Below are positions 36,138-44,664 of a stretch of 64,000 nucleotides of DNA, one piece after another. Made by a program: the position numbers and the translations under genes. The DNA is from Mesorhizobium sp. Pch-S (lineage in GTDB: Bacteria > Pseudomonadota > Alphaproteobacteria > Rhizobiales > Rhizobiaceae). A model generated the notes under the pieces. It saw nothing but the letters and a program-made list of their open reading frames with translations. It had not been told where the DNA came from and ran no database searches. The stretch spans positions 124,001 to 188,000 of the forward strand of contig NZ_CP029562.1 of NCBI RefSeq assembly GCF_004136315.1, written 5' to 3'. Each line of letters begins with the position of its first letter. Position 1 is the stretch's first letter.

Positions 36138-36271
36138 GATGAAACTTTGGTAATGTTGGCTAACCCGAAAATCGGAACCGATTTTCGAAAAGGATGAAAC
36201 TTTGGTAATGTTGGCTAACCTGAAAATCGGAACCGATTTTCGAAAAGGATGAAACTTTGGCAATGTTGGCG
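36138..36271. repeat. 55-base tandem repeat, about 2.4 copies, with an internal palindrome
   Basis: Units start at 36138, 36193 and 36248 with GATGAAACTTTGGTAATGTT. The first two are full 55-base copies with a one-base difference, and the third stops near 36271. Each full unit contains the hairpin GAAAATCGG-AA-CCGATTTTC. The array fills the space between degP and the ccmH stop codon and could act as a terminator or an mRNA stability element for the cyc operon. Confidence 0.85.
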
Positions 36272-36280
36272 AAAGCAGGA

Positions 36281-36748
36281 TCAGTCGCGTTTCAGGATCG
36301 CATCGAGCCTGGCTTTTTCGTCCACACTCAATCCGGCCGTTTCCGGTGCCTTCGGCCGGCGCGCCGCCCGCATCATGAATGCCCCGCCGATCAGGAGCAG
36401 GAAAACAGGCGCGCCCCATAACAAGGCAGTGCGCCATTCGAAACGCGGCTTCAGGAGCACGAACTCGCCGTAGCGCGAGACGACATAGTCGATGACCTGT
36501 GTGTCGCTGTCGCCGGCTTTCAGCCGATCGCGCACGAGAACGCGCAGGTCGCGCGCCAGGTCGGCATCGGATTCATCGATCGACTGGTTCTGGCAGACCA
36601 TGCAGCGCAGGCCGGCCGACAGCGAGCGCGCGCGTGCTTCAAGTGCCGGATCGGACAACATCTCATCGGGCTTTACGGCGAAGGCACTGCCTGATGCCAG
36701 CAGCACGAACCCCAGGACCAGTCCGGCGACAAAACCTCGCATCGTCAT
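36281..36748 (-). CDS. ccmH: Cytochrome c maturation protein CcmH/CycL
   Basis: CcmH is a periplasm-facing thioredox protein that reduces apocytochrome c for haem attachment. The 155-residue protein has a signal sequence ([20 protein letters not shown]), the redox pair Cys49 and Cys52 in [16 protein letters not shown], and a C-terminal membrane helix ([20 protein letters not shown]). Its ATG overlaps the ccmF stop by four bases (ATGA), so start 36748 is firm. It is the last gene of the cycHJKL-type operon; the tandem repeat at 36138 follows. Confidence 0.95.
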   Translation of the reverse strand: MTMRGFVAGLVLGFVLLASGSAFAVKPDEMLSDPALEARARSLSAGLRCMVCQNQSIDESDADLARDLRVLVRDRLKAGDSDTQVIDYVVSRYGEFVLLKPRFEWRTALLWGAPVFLLLIGGAFMMRAARRPKAPETAGLSVDEKARLDAILKRD

Positions 36749-38730
36749 GACACGGCTGCCGCCGCTGCTGGCTTGCTCTTGCGCTTGGCCGGCGCACCGA
36801 CCCGCAGGCGACGGTCGGCCAAGGACACTGCGCCACCCACCATCATGACCAGGGCACCCAGCCAGATCAGCGTCACCAGCGGCTTCCACCAGATACGCGC
36901 CACGACCGACCCGTCGGCAGATTCATCACCCAGCGCGATGTAAAGCTGGCTGAAGCCGATCGTCTTTATGCCCGCCTCGGTGGTCGGCATCTGGCGGGCG
37001 GGATAGAAACGCTTGGACGAATTGATCGTCCCCGTCACCTGACCACCGGCATTGATCAACTGGAAACGGGCACGGTCTTCGTTGAAGTTAGGCCCCTTCA
37101 TCGGCTGAATTCCGTCGAAACGCACAGCTCGGCCGGCAACCTCGACCGTCTGCTGCGGCTTCATGGTCAGGATGTGCTCTTCACCGAAATTCAGAGTGCC
37201 GACCATGCCGATCAGCGTCACCCCGAGGCCGGCATGGGCAAGCGCGGTTCCAAAGACCGACCGCGGCAGGCCGCGGAAGCGACGCAGCATGACCGGGAAC
37301 GCCACCGAACCGAAACCCGATTTCATCGCCAGGTCGGTGGCCGCTCCCAGGATCAACCAGACGGCGAGGCCTGTACCGAACGCAGCGAGGACTGATCCGC
37401 CGTCGATGAGGAAAAGCACGACCAGCGCCGCCAGCAAGGCCGCGCCGAAGGCAGCCATCAGCCGCTGCGCGGCGGCAAACATGTCACCGCGCTTCCAGGC
37501 AAGCAGCGGACCGAACGGCACCAGCAGCAGGAGCGGCACCATCAATGGACCGAATGTCAGGTTGAAGAAGGGCTCGCCGACCGAAATCTTGTCTCCCGTC
37601 AGCGCCTCCAGCGCAAGTGGATAGAGCGTACCGATCAGCACGGTTGCCGTCGCCGTGGTCAGGAACAGATTGTTCAGCACCAGCGCGCCCTCACGCGAAA
37701 TCGGCTGGAACAGGCCACCCACCGTCAGCGAGGACGCTCGCAGTGCAAACAACGCCAGCGAACCGCCGATGAAAAAGAGCAGGATGCACAGAATGAAGAC
37801 GCCACGCGACGGATCCGTGGCAAAAGCGTGAACGGATGTCAGCACGCCGGAGCGCACCAGGAAGGTGCCGAGCAGCGACAGCGAGAAGGTGAGGATGGCG
37901 AGCAGCAGTGTCCAGATCTTCAGCGCGGAGCGCTTTTCCATGACGATGGCGGAATGCAGCAGTGCCGTTCCTGCCAGCCACGGCATGAAGGAGGCATTCT
38001 CGACCGGATCCCAGAACCAGAAGCCGCCCCAGCCAAGTTCGTAATAAGCCCAGTAGGAACCCATCGCGATACCGCCGGTGAGGAATATCCAGGCCACCAG
38101 CGTCCATGGCCGGACCCACCGTGCCCAGGCGGCATCGATGCGGCCATCGATCAGGGCGGCGACCGAGAAGGAGAAGCAGATCGAGAAGCCGACATAACCG
38201 AGATAAAGCAGTGGGGGATGCACCGCCAATCCAAGATCCTGCAGGATCGGATTGAGGTCGCGTCCTTCGACCGGAGCCGGGATCAACCGGGTAAAGGGGT
38301 TGGACGTCGACAGGATGAACAGCAGGAACGCGACGCCGATCGAGCCCTGAACGGCCAGCACGTTGGCCTTGAGACTGGCCGGCAGATTGGCGCCAAAGGC
38401 CGCGACCAGGGCACCGAAGAAAGCCAGGATCAGCACCCACAGAAGCATGGAGCCTTCGTGATTGCCCCAGGTCCCGGTGAGCTTGTAGATCATCGGCTGC
38501 AGCGAGTGTGAATTTTCCCAGACGTTGACGACCGAAAAGTCGGAACCGGCATAGGCAATCATCAAGGCAACGAAGGAAAGCGCCGTCAGTGCGAAGCCGG
38601 TGATGGCGGTTGGAGCGGCCACCGCCATCATGCGTTCATTGCCCATCCGTGCGCCGACCAGCGGCACGACCGTCTGGATCAATGCCAGCGCAAAAGCCAG
38701 AACCAGGGCGAAATGACCGATCTCAACCAT
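36745..38730 (-). CDS. ccmF: Cytochrome c haem lyase subunit CcmF/CycK
   Basis: CcmF is the large membrane component that joins haem from CcmE to apocytochrome c. The 661-residue protein has about 14 membrane helices and the tryptophan-rich haem-handling motif [20 protein letters not shown]. Conserved histidines lie in loops, such as [20 protein letters not shown]. The C-terminal periplasmic region ([20 protein letters not shown]) and final helix are complete. It overlaps ccmH by four bases and lies five bases from ccmE, all in one operon. Confidence 0.97.
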   Translation of the reverse strand: MVEIGHFALVLAFALALIQTVVPLVGARMGNERMMAVAAPTAITGFALTALSFVALMIAYAGSDFSVVNVWENSHSLQPMIYKLTGTWGNHEGSMLLWVLILAFFGALVAAFGANLPASLKANVLAVQGSIGVAFLLFILSTSNPFTRLIPAPVEGRDLNPILQDLGLAVHPPLLYLGYVGFSICFSFSVAALIDGRIDAAWARWVRPWTLVAWIFLTGGIAMGSYWAYYELGWGGFWFWDPVENASFMPWLAGTALLHSAIVMEKRSALKIWTLLLAILTFSLSLLGTFLVRSGVLTSVHAFATDPSRGVFILCILLFFIGGSLALFALRASSLTVGGLFQPISREGALVLNNLFLTTATATVLIGTLYPLALEALTGDKISVGEPFFNLTFGPLMVPLLLLVPFGPLLAWKRGDMFAAAQRLMAAFGAALLAALVVLFLIDGGSVLAAFGTGLAVWLILGAATDLAMKSGFGSVAFPVMLRRFRGLPRSVFGTALAHAGLGVTLIGMVGTLNFGEEHILTMKPQQTVEVAGRAVRFDGIQPMKGPNFNEDRARFQLINAGGQVTGTINSSKRFYPARQMPTTEAGIKTIGFSQLYIALGDESADGSVVARIWWKPLVTLIWLGALVMMVGGAVSLADRRLRVGAPAKRKSKPAAAAAVS

Positions 38731-38735
38731 GCCCG

Positions 38736-39179
38736 CTATTTAACCTGTGTTTCCTGCCACACGCCCTTGGCCTTCAACCCATCGGCGACTTCCTTGGGCA
38801 TGTAGCGTTCGTCGTGCTTGGCCAGCACGCTATCGGCAACGAAAACGCCATCGGAGCCAAATGAACCTTCGGTGATGACGCCCTGCTCCTCGCGAAAAAG
38901 GTCCGGCAGGATGCCCGTGTAGGTAACTTTCACGGCATCGTGCGTGTCGGTCACGGCAAACGACACGGTTGTTCCCTGGCCGCGGACGATCGTGCCTTTT
39001 TCCACCAGTCCGCCGAGCCTTATGCGCTGGCCTGGCGCAACGTTGGCGGCTGCAAGATCGCCCGGCATGTAGAAGTATGAGGCCTTCTGACCGAGGGCAT
39101 AAAAAGTCAGGGCGGCCGCGATGGACAGGAAGCCCAGCCCCGCCACGATCACCGACAGTCGCTTCTGCTTGCGCGTCAT
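38736..39179 (-). CDS. ccmE: Haem chaperone CcmE/CycJ
   Basis: CcmE carries haem covalently to CcmF in the periplasm. The 147-residue protein has one N-terminal anchor ([20 protein letters not shown]) and an OB-fold domain ([20 protein letters not shown]). The haem-binding His122 is in [10 protein letters not shown], followed by the conserved Tyr126. It starts three bases after the end of ccmI, so the operon is tight. Confidence 0.96.
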   Translation of the reverse strand: MTRKQKRLSVIVAGLGFLSIAAALTFYALGQKASYFYMPGDLAAANVAPGQRIRLGGLVEKGTIVRGQGTTVSFAVTDTHDAVKVTYTGILPDLFREEQGVITEGSFGSDGVFVADSVLAKHDERYMPKEVADGLKAKGVWQETQVK

Positions 39180-39182
39180 CGC

Positions 39183-40309
39183 CTACTCCGTTGCGGCGAG
39201 GCCGAGTGTACCGGCAAAGGCCGTGAATTGCTTGGCCTCCGGACTATCGGCGCCAAAAACCGCGATACCGCGCCGAAGTGCGGCGCGAGCCTCGTCGGTC
39301 TTGCCCAGCACCACATAAGAACGAATGAGGCGCATCCATCCTTCCGTGTCGCGCGGGTTCTGTTTGAGCTTTTCATCGAGACTGGCCACCATCGTCTCGA
39401 TCATGGCGCCGCGCTGCTCGTCCGACAACGATGATGCGGCCGCCACATCGCCTGCCGACGGACCGCTTTGGGGTGGAACAGGATTGGTCTCCAGGCTGGC
39501 CAGAGCCTGTCCAACGGCCTTGCGCCATGGAGAATCCGCCGGCAGCGTTGTCTGCAGCTTCTGCAGCGTGGCGACCGCCTCCGGCTTGCGGCCCTCCTGC
39601 GAAAACGCCAGTGCCAGATAGAAATTCGCCTTGGGATCGTTCGGTTCAAACTTCAACGCGGTCTCGAAGGCCGTCTGTGCGTCGGCCGAAACAACCCCGC
39701 CGGCGCCATTGACCAGTGCCTCGCCCAGCCCTGTCTGGCGGGCGGCATTGTCTCCTTCGAGCCGGATCGCGTTGCGGTAGGCAGTAACGGCATCGCAAAC
39801 CGGCCGATGCGTAGATAGATCGGGGCCAGAACATCCCAGCCGCGGCCATCGGCGGGGTTCTTCACCAGATGCGCTTCGGCCCTGGCCACCAGTTCATCGA
39901 CCGAGCTGTCGGCCGGGTTCTTGGCAAGGCGCTCCGCCAAAGGCTGGGAAGGCAAGTCCGGAGAGCCGAGACGAGCATAGATGCCCCAGCTCAACAGGGG
40001 TACAGCCAGCACCGCGACGACGGACAGCAGACGGACGACTTTCGATCCTGCGCCGGAATCCTGTACCGCAGTTCCGCTGCCACCCAGGCGCAGGATACGG
40101 CGACCGATTTCAGCACGTGCCTGCTCGGCCTCGGCCGGTTGGATCAGGCCACGCGCCAGATCTCCGTCGAGTTCGCCCAGCTGGTCACGATAGACCTCGA
40201 GATCGTGCGCGTTTTGGGAATCCTGTTCCTTCCCCCCTCCGGCGAGAGGCAACAGCACGGCCAGGCTCGCACCCAGCGTCAGCACCGCGGCTATGACCCA
40301 AAACAGCAT
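39183..40309 (-). pseudogene. ccmI: Cytochrome c biogenesis TPR protein CcmI/CycH, interrupted by a -1 frameshift
   Basis: CcmI presents apocytochrome c to the haem lyase. The N-terminal part has two membrane helices (MLFWVIAAVLTLGASLAVLL; VVRLLSVVAVLAVPLLSWGI) and the conserved EVYRDQLGELDGDLARGLIQ. It is in frame from 40309 to about 39797; the C-terminal TPR domain (FEPNDPKANFYLALAFSQEG) continues one frame over to 39183. At GRF-A-DAVTAYRNA one G seems missing (TTTGCGATGCC where GCGGATGCC would restore the frame, near 39790-39800). With that base the whole protein is continuous. As above for mccA, an assembly error is likely because loss would abolish c-type cytochromes. The start at 40309 is set by the first membrane helix. 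Confidence 0.9.
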
Positions 40310-40504
40310 GGCACTTCCAATAGCGGTCCGGCTTCGTCCTGCCAACACAAGCGTCCTGCGACGCTTTGACAGAATTGCGACCAGCCGACTTTGATCGAGC
40401 GCAAATGCCCGACTGCAGCCTTGGAAAATTGTAGCGGCTGACTGGAGCAATTTCAGGAAAAGTGTGCAGCGGTTTTCCGTCCGAAATTGCGTAAGAACAC
40501 AGAA

Positions 40505-40546
40505 CTAGAGCGTTACCGCGCTTCCGTTAAAACGGAAACGCTCTAG
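40505..40546. repeat. Palindromic element at the 3' end of the lipoprotein gene
   Basis: CTAGAGCG (40505-40512) pairs with CGCTCTAG (40539-40546), with an inner TTCCGTT/AACGGAA. It overlaps the lipoprotein stop codon at 40543-40545. Related TTCCGT/ACGGAA palindromes occur at 53048-53066 and 54365-54395. It may act as a terminator. Confidence 0.65.
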
Positions 40547-40977
40547 GTCAGTGGTGTCCAGCTGCCGTCCGAGTTGCGGCAGGCGGTGCCGCGCGCAATC
40601 TGGCCGGCGCCACCCGAATAGACCGTGTGGCGATACTGACGGCAATCCTGAGAACCGACGCGATATGGCTGTGCCGCGACGACCTCGCCGTAGCGGCTGG
40701 ACTGGTCACTCTTCCAGGTCACGGTCTGGCCGCTGGCGGTATATTCCAGCGCCTTGTATTCGGCCTCGAGTGCCTTGCGCTTTTCGGTCGAGGACAGGTT
40801 CGCCCCGATACTGCCGCTGATAAGGCCACCGCCCATTTCCGAAAGCACGGTTGCAGCGACAGAAGCGTTGTCCGCGCCGGATTTCGGTGCGATATCAGGC
40901 CCGCTTCCATTCGACCCGGTCGTGCTGCAGCCAGCCAGTGCCAGCATTCCGGCAACGAGGCCCATGCGAATCGTCAT
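40543..40977 (-). CDS. 17-kDa surface-antigen-type outer membrane lipoprotein
   Basis: A 144-residue lipoprotein: signal MTIRMGLVAGMLALAGCSTT with the lipobox LAGC, so Cys16 is lipidated. The mature protein has a glycine-rich segment (EMGGGLISGSIGANLSSTEK) typical of the 17-kDa antigen family, then a C-terminal beta domain (TWKSDQSSRYGEVVAAQPYR; CRQYRHTVYSGGAGQIARGT). The family sits in the outer membrane. The start at 40977 is fixed by the lipoprotein signal. It lies 100 bases downstream of feuQ in the same direction. Confidence 0.88.
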   Translation of the reverse strand: MTIRMGLVAGMLALAGCSTTGSNGSGPDIAPKSGADNASVAATVLSEMGGGLISGSIGANLSSTEKRKALEAEYKALEYTASGQTVTWKSDQSSRYGEVVAAQPYRVGSQDCRQYRHTVYSGGAGQIARGTACRNSDGSWTPLT

Positions 40978-41081
40978 GCTGTCAAAATTCCCCTCTTCGC
41001 CGCGCAATCGGCGACGACCGCGGCGATAATCCCGATATTGGGCTGAAATTGGGCCATGTGCCACCCCCCATAACACGTTCT

Positions 41082-42524
41082 TCACTGGACGCTGCGCAGG
41101 CGAACGATCGCGTTCAAGCCTCCAAGCGACGAGCGTTCCAGTGCGAGCGTGCCGCCATACTCCTTGATAAGATCAGCCACGATGGCCAGCCCAAGCCCCG
41201 TCCCGGGTTTTGTTTCGTCCAGCCGCTTGCCGCGCTGCAGGGCCTCTCGCGCCTTGTCTTCCGGAATTCCCGGGCCATCATCCTCAATCGAGATTTCGAA
41301 CTGTTCGCCGTTTTCGCCGGCTGCACCCACCGGCCTGACTGTAACCTTTGCGTTGCCACGCGCCCATTTCATGGCGTTCTCGAGCAGGTTGCCCATCACC
41401 TCTTCGAGATCCTCACGCTCACCGGCAAAGATGATGCCCTCGGCAGGCAGCGCAAGCGAAAGCGTCACTTTGGGGTTCAGCTTCTGCATCACGCGCACCA
41501 TGCGCTCGGCCAACGGCGCGATCGGCGTGCGATACACGACACTGTTGCGCTGGGCGGCGATACGCGCCCGCTGCAGATAGTGCTCGACCTGCTTTTGCAT
41601 TGATGCGGCCTGATCGGTGATCAACTGGCCTTTCTGCCCGCCAAGCGCCCTTCCCTCGTTGAGGAGCACGGCAAGCGGTGTCTTCAGCGAATGTGCCAGG
41701 TTGCCGACCTGCGTACGCGAGCGCTCGACGATACGCTTGTTGTTCTCGATCAACGCATTGGTCTCGTTGGCCAGCGGCTCGATCTCCGCAGGGAAATGAC
41801 CGTCCAGGCGCTGCGCCGTCCCCTCGCGCACCATGGCGAGGGCTGCCCGGACCCTTCGCAGCGGTTGCAGGCCGAGCAGGATGGCAATGGCGTTGATGGC
41901 GATCATGCCGGCGCCGAACAGCGACAGGTAGGTGAGCAGCCTTCCCTGAAACGACCGGATTTCCTCTTCCAGCTCGCTCTTGTTGCCCATCACCCTGAAA
42001 CGGGCGATGTGGTTCTTGGCATCGAGCACGAATTCGCTTTCGAAGACCTGCAGCGCCTCGCCTCTCAGCCCTTTTGTCGAATAGCTGCGCTGGAAGCTGG
42101 AGTTGAATGGCACCTCACCGATGGTTGGTGAAGGCAGTGTCTGCGCCATCATCGACGATGAGCGCAAATGACCGCTGACACCCTCCGAGGCCGGTTCGAC
42201 CGACCAGTACCAGCCGGAAAAGGGTTCCGAGAAACGCAGGTCACCGAGATCCGGCGCGCCGATCAGCACGCCCTTGTCGGAAATGCCGACAGACCCGATC
42301 AGGTTGAAAAGATGTGCCGAGAGCAGGCTGTCGAAACCGCGCTCGCTGGCCTGACGGTAGAGCGTGGTGATCAAGGTGAAGATGACGACCAGCGTCAGAA
42401 CCGCCCAGATCGAGGAAAAAGCAACGACGCGAAAGGTCAGGGAGCGCAGCCAGAAACGCAGCGGCGCCCTCGTCCTCGTCCGTTTGGTGGTGGCAAGCGG
42501 TTCCGCTTTACGCCTCCGGTTCAC
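41082..42524 (-). CDS. feuQ: FeuQ-type sensor histidine kinase
   Basis: FeuQ is the sensor partner of FeuP; in Rhizobium it was linked to iron uptake next to cycHJKL, and in Sinorhizobium to osmoadaptation and cyclic glucan export. The 480-residue protein has a basic N-terminus, a first membrane helix (VVAFSSIWAVLTLVVIFTLI), a large periplasmic domain, a second helix (LLTYLSLFGAGMIAINAIAI) and HAMP. The phosphorylation site is His278 (NLAHSLKTPLAVLLNEG), with ATPase motifs NLLENAMKWA and GTGLGLAIVADLIKEYGG. The gene overlaps feuP by 17 bases. Naming follows motif class and the cyc linkage. Confidence 0.87.
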   Translation of the reverse strand: MNRRRKAEPLATTKRTRTRAPLRFWLRSLTFRVVAFSSIWAVLTLVVIFTLITTLYRQASERGFDSLLSAHLFNLIGSVGISDKGVLIGAPDLGDLRFSEPFSGWYWSVEPASEGVSGHLRSSSMMAQTLPSPTIGEVPFNSSFQRSYSTKGLRGEALQVFESEFVLDAKNHIARFRVMGNKSELEEEIRSFQGRLLTYLSLFGAGMIAINAIAILLGLQPLRRVRAALAMVREGTAQRLDGHFPAEIEPLANETNALIENNKRIVERSRTQVGNLAHSLKTPLAVLLNEGRALGGQKGQLITDQAASMQKQVEHYLQRARIAAQRNSVVYRTPIAPLAERMVRVMQKLNPKVTLSLALPAEGIIFAGEREDLEEVMGNLLENAMKWARGNAKVTVRPVGAAGENGEQFEISIEDDGPGIPEDKAREALQRGKRLDETKPGTGLGLAIVADLIKEYGGTLALERSSLGGLNAIVRLRSVQ

Positions 42525-43173
42525 GCATGCGGTATCCCATGCCGCGCACGGTCTCGATCATGTCGACACCCATCTTCTTGCGCAGCCGGCCGACGAAAAC
42601 TTCGATGGTGTTGGAATCGCGATCGAAATCCTGATCATACAGATGTTCGACCAGCTCGGTGCGCGATACCACCTCCCCCATGTGGTGCATGAGGTAGGCA
42701 AGAAGCCGGAACTCATGCGACGTCAGTTTCAGCGGCACACCGTCGACATCGGCCTTGGAGGCTTTCGTATCCAGGCGCAATGGGCCGCAGGTCAGCTCGG
42801 ATGACGCATGGCCGGCGGCGCGGCGGATGAGCGCGCGCACACGGGCCAGGACTTCTTCGATGTGGAAAGGCTTGGTCACATAGTCGTCGGCACCGGCATC
42901 GATACCGGAAACCTTGTCACTCCAGCGATCGCGCGCTGTCAGCATCAGCACCGGCATCTTGCGGCCGTCGCGGCGCCAGCGCTCGACGACACTGATGCCG
43001 TCCATCTGCGGCAGGCCGATGTCGAGCACCACCGCGTCATAGGGCTCGGTATCGCCGAGATAATGACCTTCCTCGCCATCATAGGCGCGGTCGACCACAT
43101 AGCCCGCATCGACAAGCGAATCGGCGAGTTGCCGGTTCAGTTCCTTGTCATCCTCGACCACCAGTACGCGCAT
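42508..43173 (-). CDS. feuP: FeuP-type OmpR-family response regulator
   Basis: A 221-residue response regulator with receiver MRVLVVEDDKELNRQLADSL, phospho-acceptor Asp51 (AVVLDIGLPQMDG), conserved Lys in DDYVTKPFHIEEV and a winged-helix DNA-binding domain (LKLTSHEFRLLAYLMHHMGE; TIEVFVGRLRKKMGVDMIET). It belongs to the PhoP/FeuP type. It precedes feuQ with a 17-base overlap. A small exported protein gene lies 65 bases upstream. FeuP activates genes for cyclic glucan export (ndvA) in Sinorhizobium; that target is outside this window. Confidence 0.9.
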   Translation of the reverse strand: MRVLVVEDDKELNRQLADSLVDAGYVVDRAYDGEEGHYLGDTEPYDAVVLDIGLPQMDGISVVERWRRDGRKMPVLMLTARDRWSDKVSGIDAGADDYVTKPFHIEEVLARVRALIRRAAGHASSELTCGPLRLDTKASKADVDGVPLKLTSHEFRLLAYLMHHMGEVVSRTELVEHLYDQDFDRDSNTIEVFVGRLRKKMGVDMIETVRGMGYRMREPEA

Positions 43174-43238
43174 CCTGCCTCGTGTCGTTCTGTTCGATTG
43201 TTCGGATATACGCCGATTCCGGAACGCGGAAACCGCGA

Positions 43239-43541
43239 TCAGCCAGCCGGCACCACCATCTCGGCCCTGCGCGGGCGCTCTCCGTCCTTGCCCGGCACCA
43301 GCACCACAATAACGCAGACCTCCTGTCCACCGCGGTTGGCGGACGAAGCCTTGGCAAGCGTGCCACCGTTCTGGGCAGCGACTTCCTGGCCGATCGCGTA
43401 GCAGTCGGCCGCGACGGTCACAACCTGCCTGGGATAGGCGGGAGACGAGATCGGCATCGCACTCGCCGGAGTGGCGGCAGTCAGCCCGCCGACGCCGAGC
43501 GCCAGCACAAAAGACCGAAGAGTGGAGCGGATCCTGTTCAT
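43239..43541 (-). CDS. Small exported protein upstream of feuP, FeuN candidate
   Basis: A 100-residue secreted protein with signal peptide (RSFVLALGVGGLTAATPASA-MP) and a mature part of about 75 residues with two cysteines (VTVAADCYAIGQEVAAQNGG; QEVCVIVVLVPGKDGE). The pattern resembles a small PepSY-like fold. In Sinorhizobium a short periplasmic protein, FeuN, is encoded next to feuP and keeps FeuQ kinase inactive. Position, size and export fit that role here; sequence identity has not been checked. The ATG at 43541 follows AAAGGCGCC. The gene is co-directional with feuP. Confidence 0.7.
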   Translation of the reverse strand: MNRIRSTLRSFVLALGVGGLTAATPASAMPISSPAYPRQVVTVAADCYAIGQEVAAQNGGTLAKASSANRGGQEVCVIVVLVPGKDGERPRRAEMVVPAG

Positions 43542-43816
43542 GGCGCCTTTATTAGCGCATCGGGGCTGAACACGAAATGAACACCGGCGATTGCGTCTCC
43601 CTGCCTCGTCCACAATGGCAAACCAGGCGGACCTTAACCGATACGTTCGACGCCAGACAACCGTCCACACGAAGCGACCCGACTCCCGGATCGCCCTCTC
43701 CCATCGCCGAGACGTGGAGAGACACTGACCGACCAGACGTTTCAGCCCTTGCCCGCGTGGCTGTGGCGACTATGGTCGCCGGCAATTCAAATCCAACCAG
43801 CAACACAGGGCATCGC

Positions 43817-44593
43817 ATGAAACTTGGCTTCGTCGGCACGGGCGCCCTCACCGCAGCGATTGTCACAGGGCTCAAATCGGTGGCCGACAACTCGGTGTCG
43901 GTGCTGCTGTCGCCACGTAACGAGGAGATCGCAGCAAACCTCGCCTTGCGGTTTGATGATGTGCGGGTGGCGAGCGACAACCAGGCCGTGCTCGACGGCA
44001 GCGACATGGTGATGCTTGCGGTCCGGCCACAGGTCGCACACGAGGTCATCCCGTCGCTGCGGTTCAGGGCGGATCATCACGTCATCAGCCTGATCGCGAC
44101 GCTCTCGCTGAAGGAGATCGCCACGCTGGTTGCGCCGGCCCGCAAGCTGACCAAGGCGCTGCCGATGCCGATGATCGCATCGAGACAGGGGGCTACCATC
44201 CTCTGCCCGCCGGACAAGGATGTCGCGGCCTTCTTCGGACGCCTGGGAAAAGCAATCGAGGTCGAGAGTGCGAGCGAGTTCGACGCTCTCAGCGTGGTGA
44301 CAGCGACTTACGCCAGCTTTTTCAAATATCTCGATACCGTTCACGCATGGCTCAAGGACCAAGGTGTCGATGAGATCAAGGGGCGCGACTATATCGCCAC
44401 CTTGTTCAAGGCGCTGGCCAATGCACCCGACGCTTCGCCTACCAGCGGCTTCATGCATCTGTCGCAGGAATACGCGACACGCGGCGGCATCAATGAGCAG
44501 ATCCTGCGCGAACTGACGAACGCCGGACTGTTCGACACCTTTACCCAAAGCCTGAGCGGCGTGCACAAACGCATCGTTGCTTCGCAAACCTGA
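43817..44593 (+). CDS. proC: Pyrroline-5-carboxylate reductase
   Basis: The enzyme reduces pyrroline-5-carboxylate to proline with NADPH. The 258-residue protein begins with the Rossmann motif MKLGFVGTGALTAAIVTGLK and has MVMLAVRPQVAHEVIP, the conserved KALPMPMIASRQG (where classic ProC has RxMPNTPA) and a C-terminal helical dimerisation domain. The region SFFKYLDTVHAWLKDQGVDE replaces the usual AYxFxFIEALxDAAV, so this is a divergent member and the substrate could differ. The ATG at 43817 is chosen because the Rossmann fold starts there; the upstream extension is not homologous. Confidence 0.8.
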   Translation: MKLGFVGTGALTAAIVTGLKSVADNSVSVLLSPRNEEIAANLALRFDDVRVASDNQAVLDGSDMVMLAVRPQVAHEVIPSLRFRADHHVISLIATLSLKEIATLVAPARKLTKALPMPMIASRQGATILCPPDKDVAAFFGRLGKAIEVESASEFDALSVVTATYASFFKYLDTVHAWLKDQGVDEIKGRDYIATLFKALANAPDASPTSGFMHLSQEYATRGGINEQILRELTNAGLFDTFTQSLSGVHKRIVASQT

Positions 44594-44622
44594 GCGCGGG
44601 ATCACCCCAATTGCACAAGTCC

Positions 44623-44650
44623 GGCCGGCTCCGCCTGGGAGCCGGCCTTT
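44623..44650 (+). terminator. Terminator of proC
   Basis: A perfect ten-base GC-rich stem (44623-44632 with 44638-44647), five-base loop, followed by TTT. It lies between convergent genes. Confidence 0.75.
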
Positions 44651-44664
44651 CTGGTCGGCTTATT

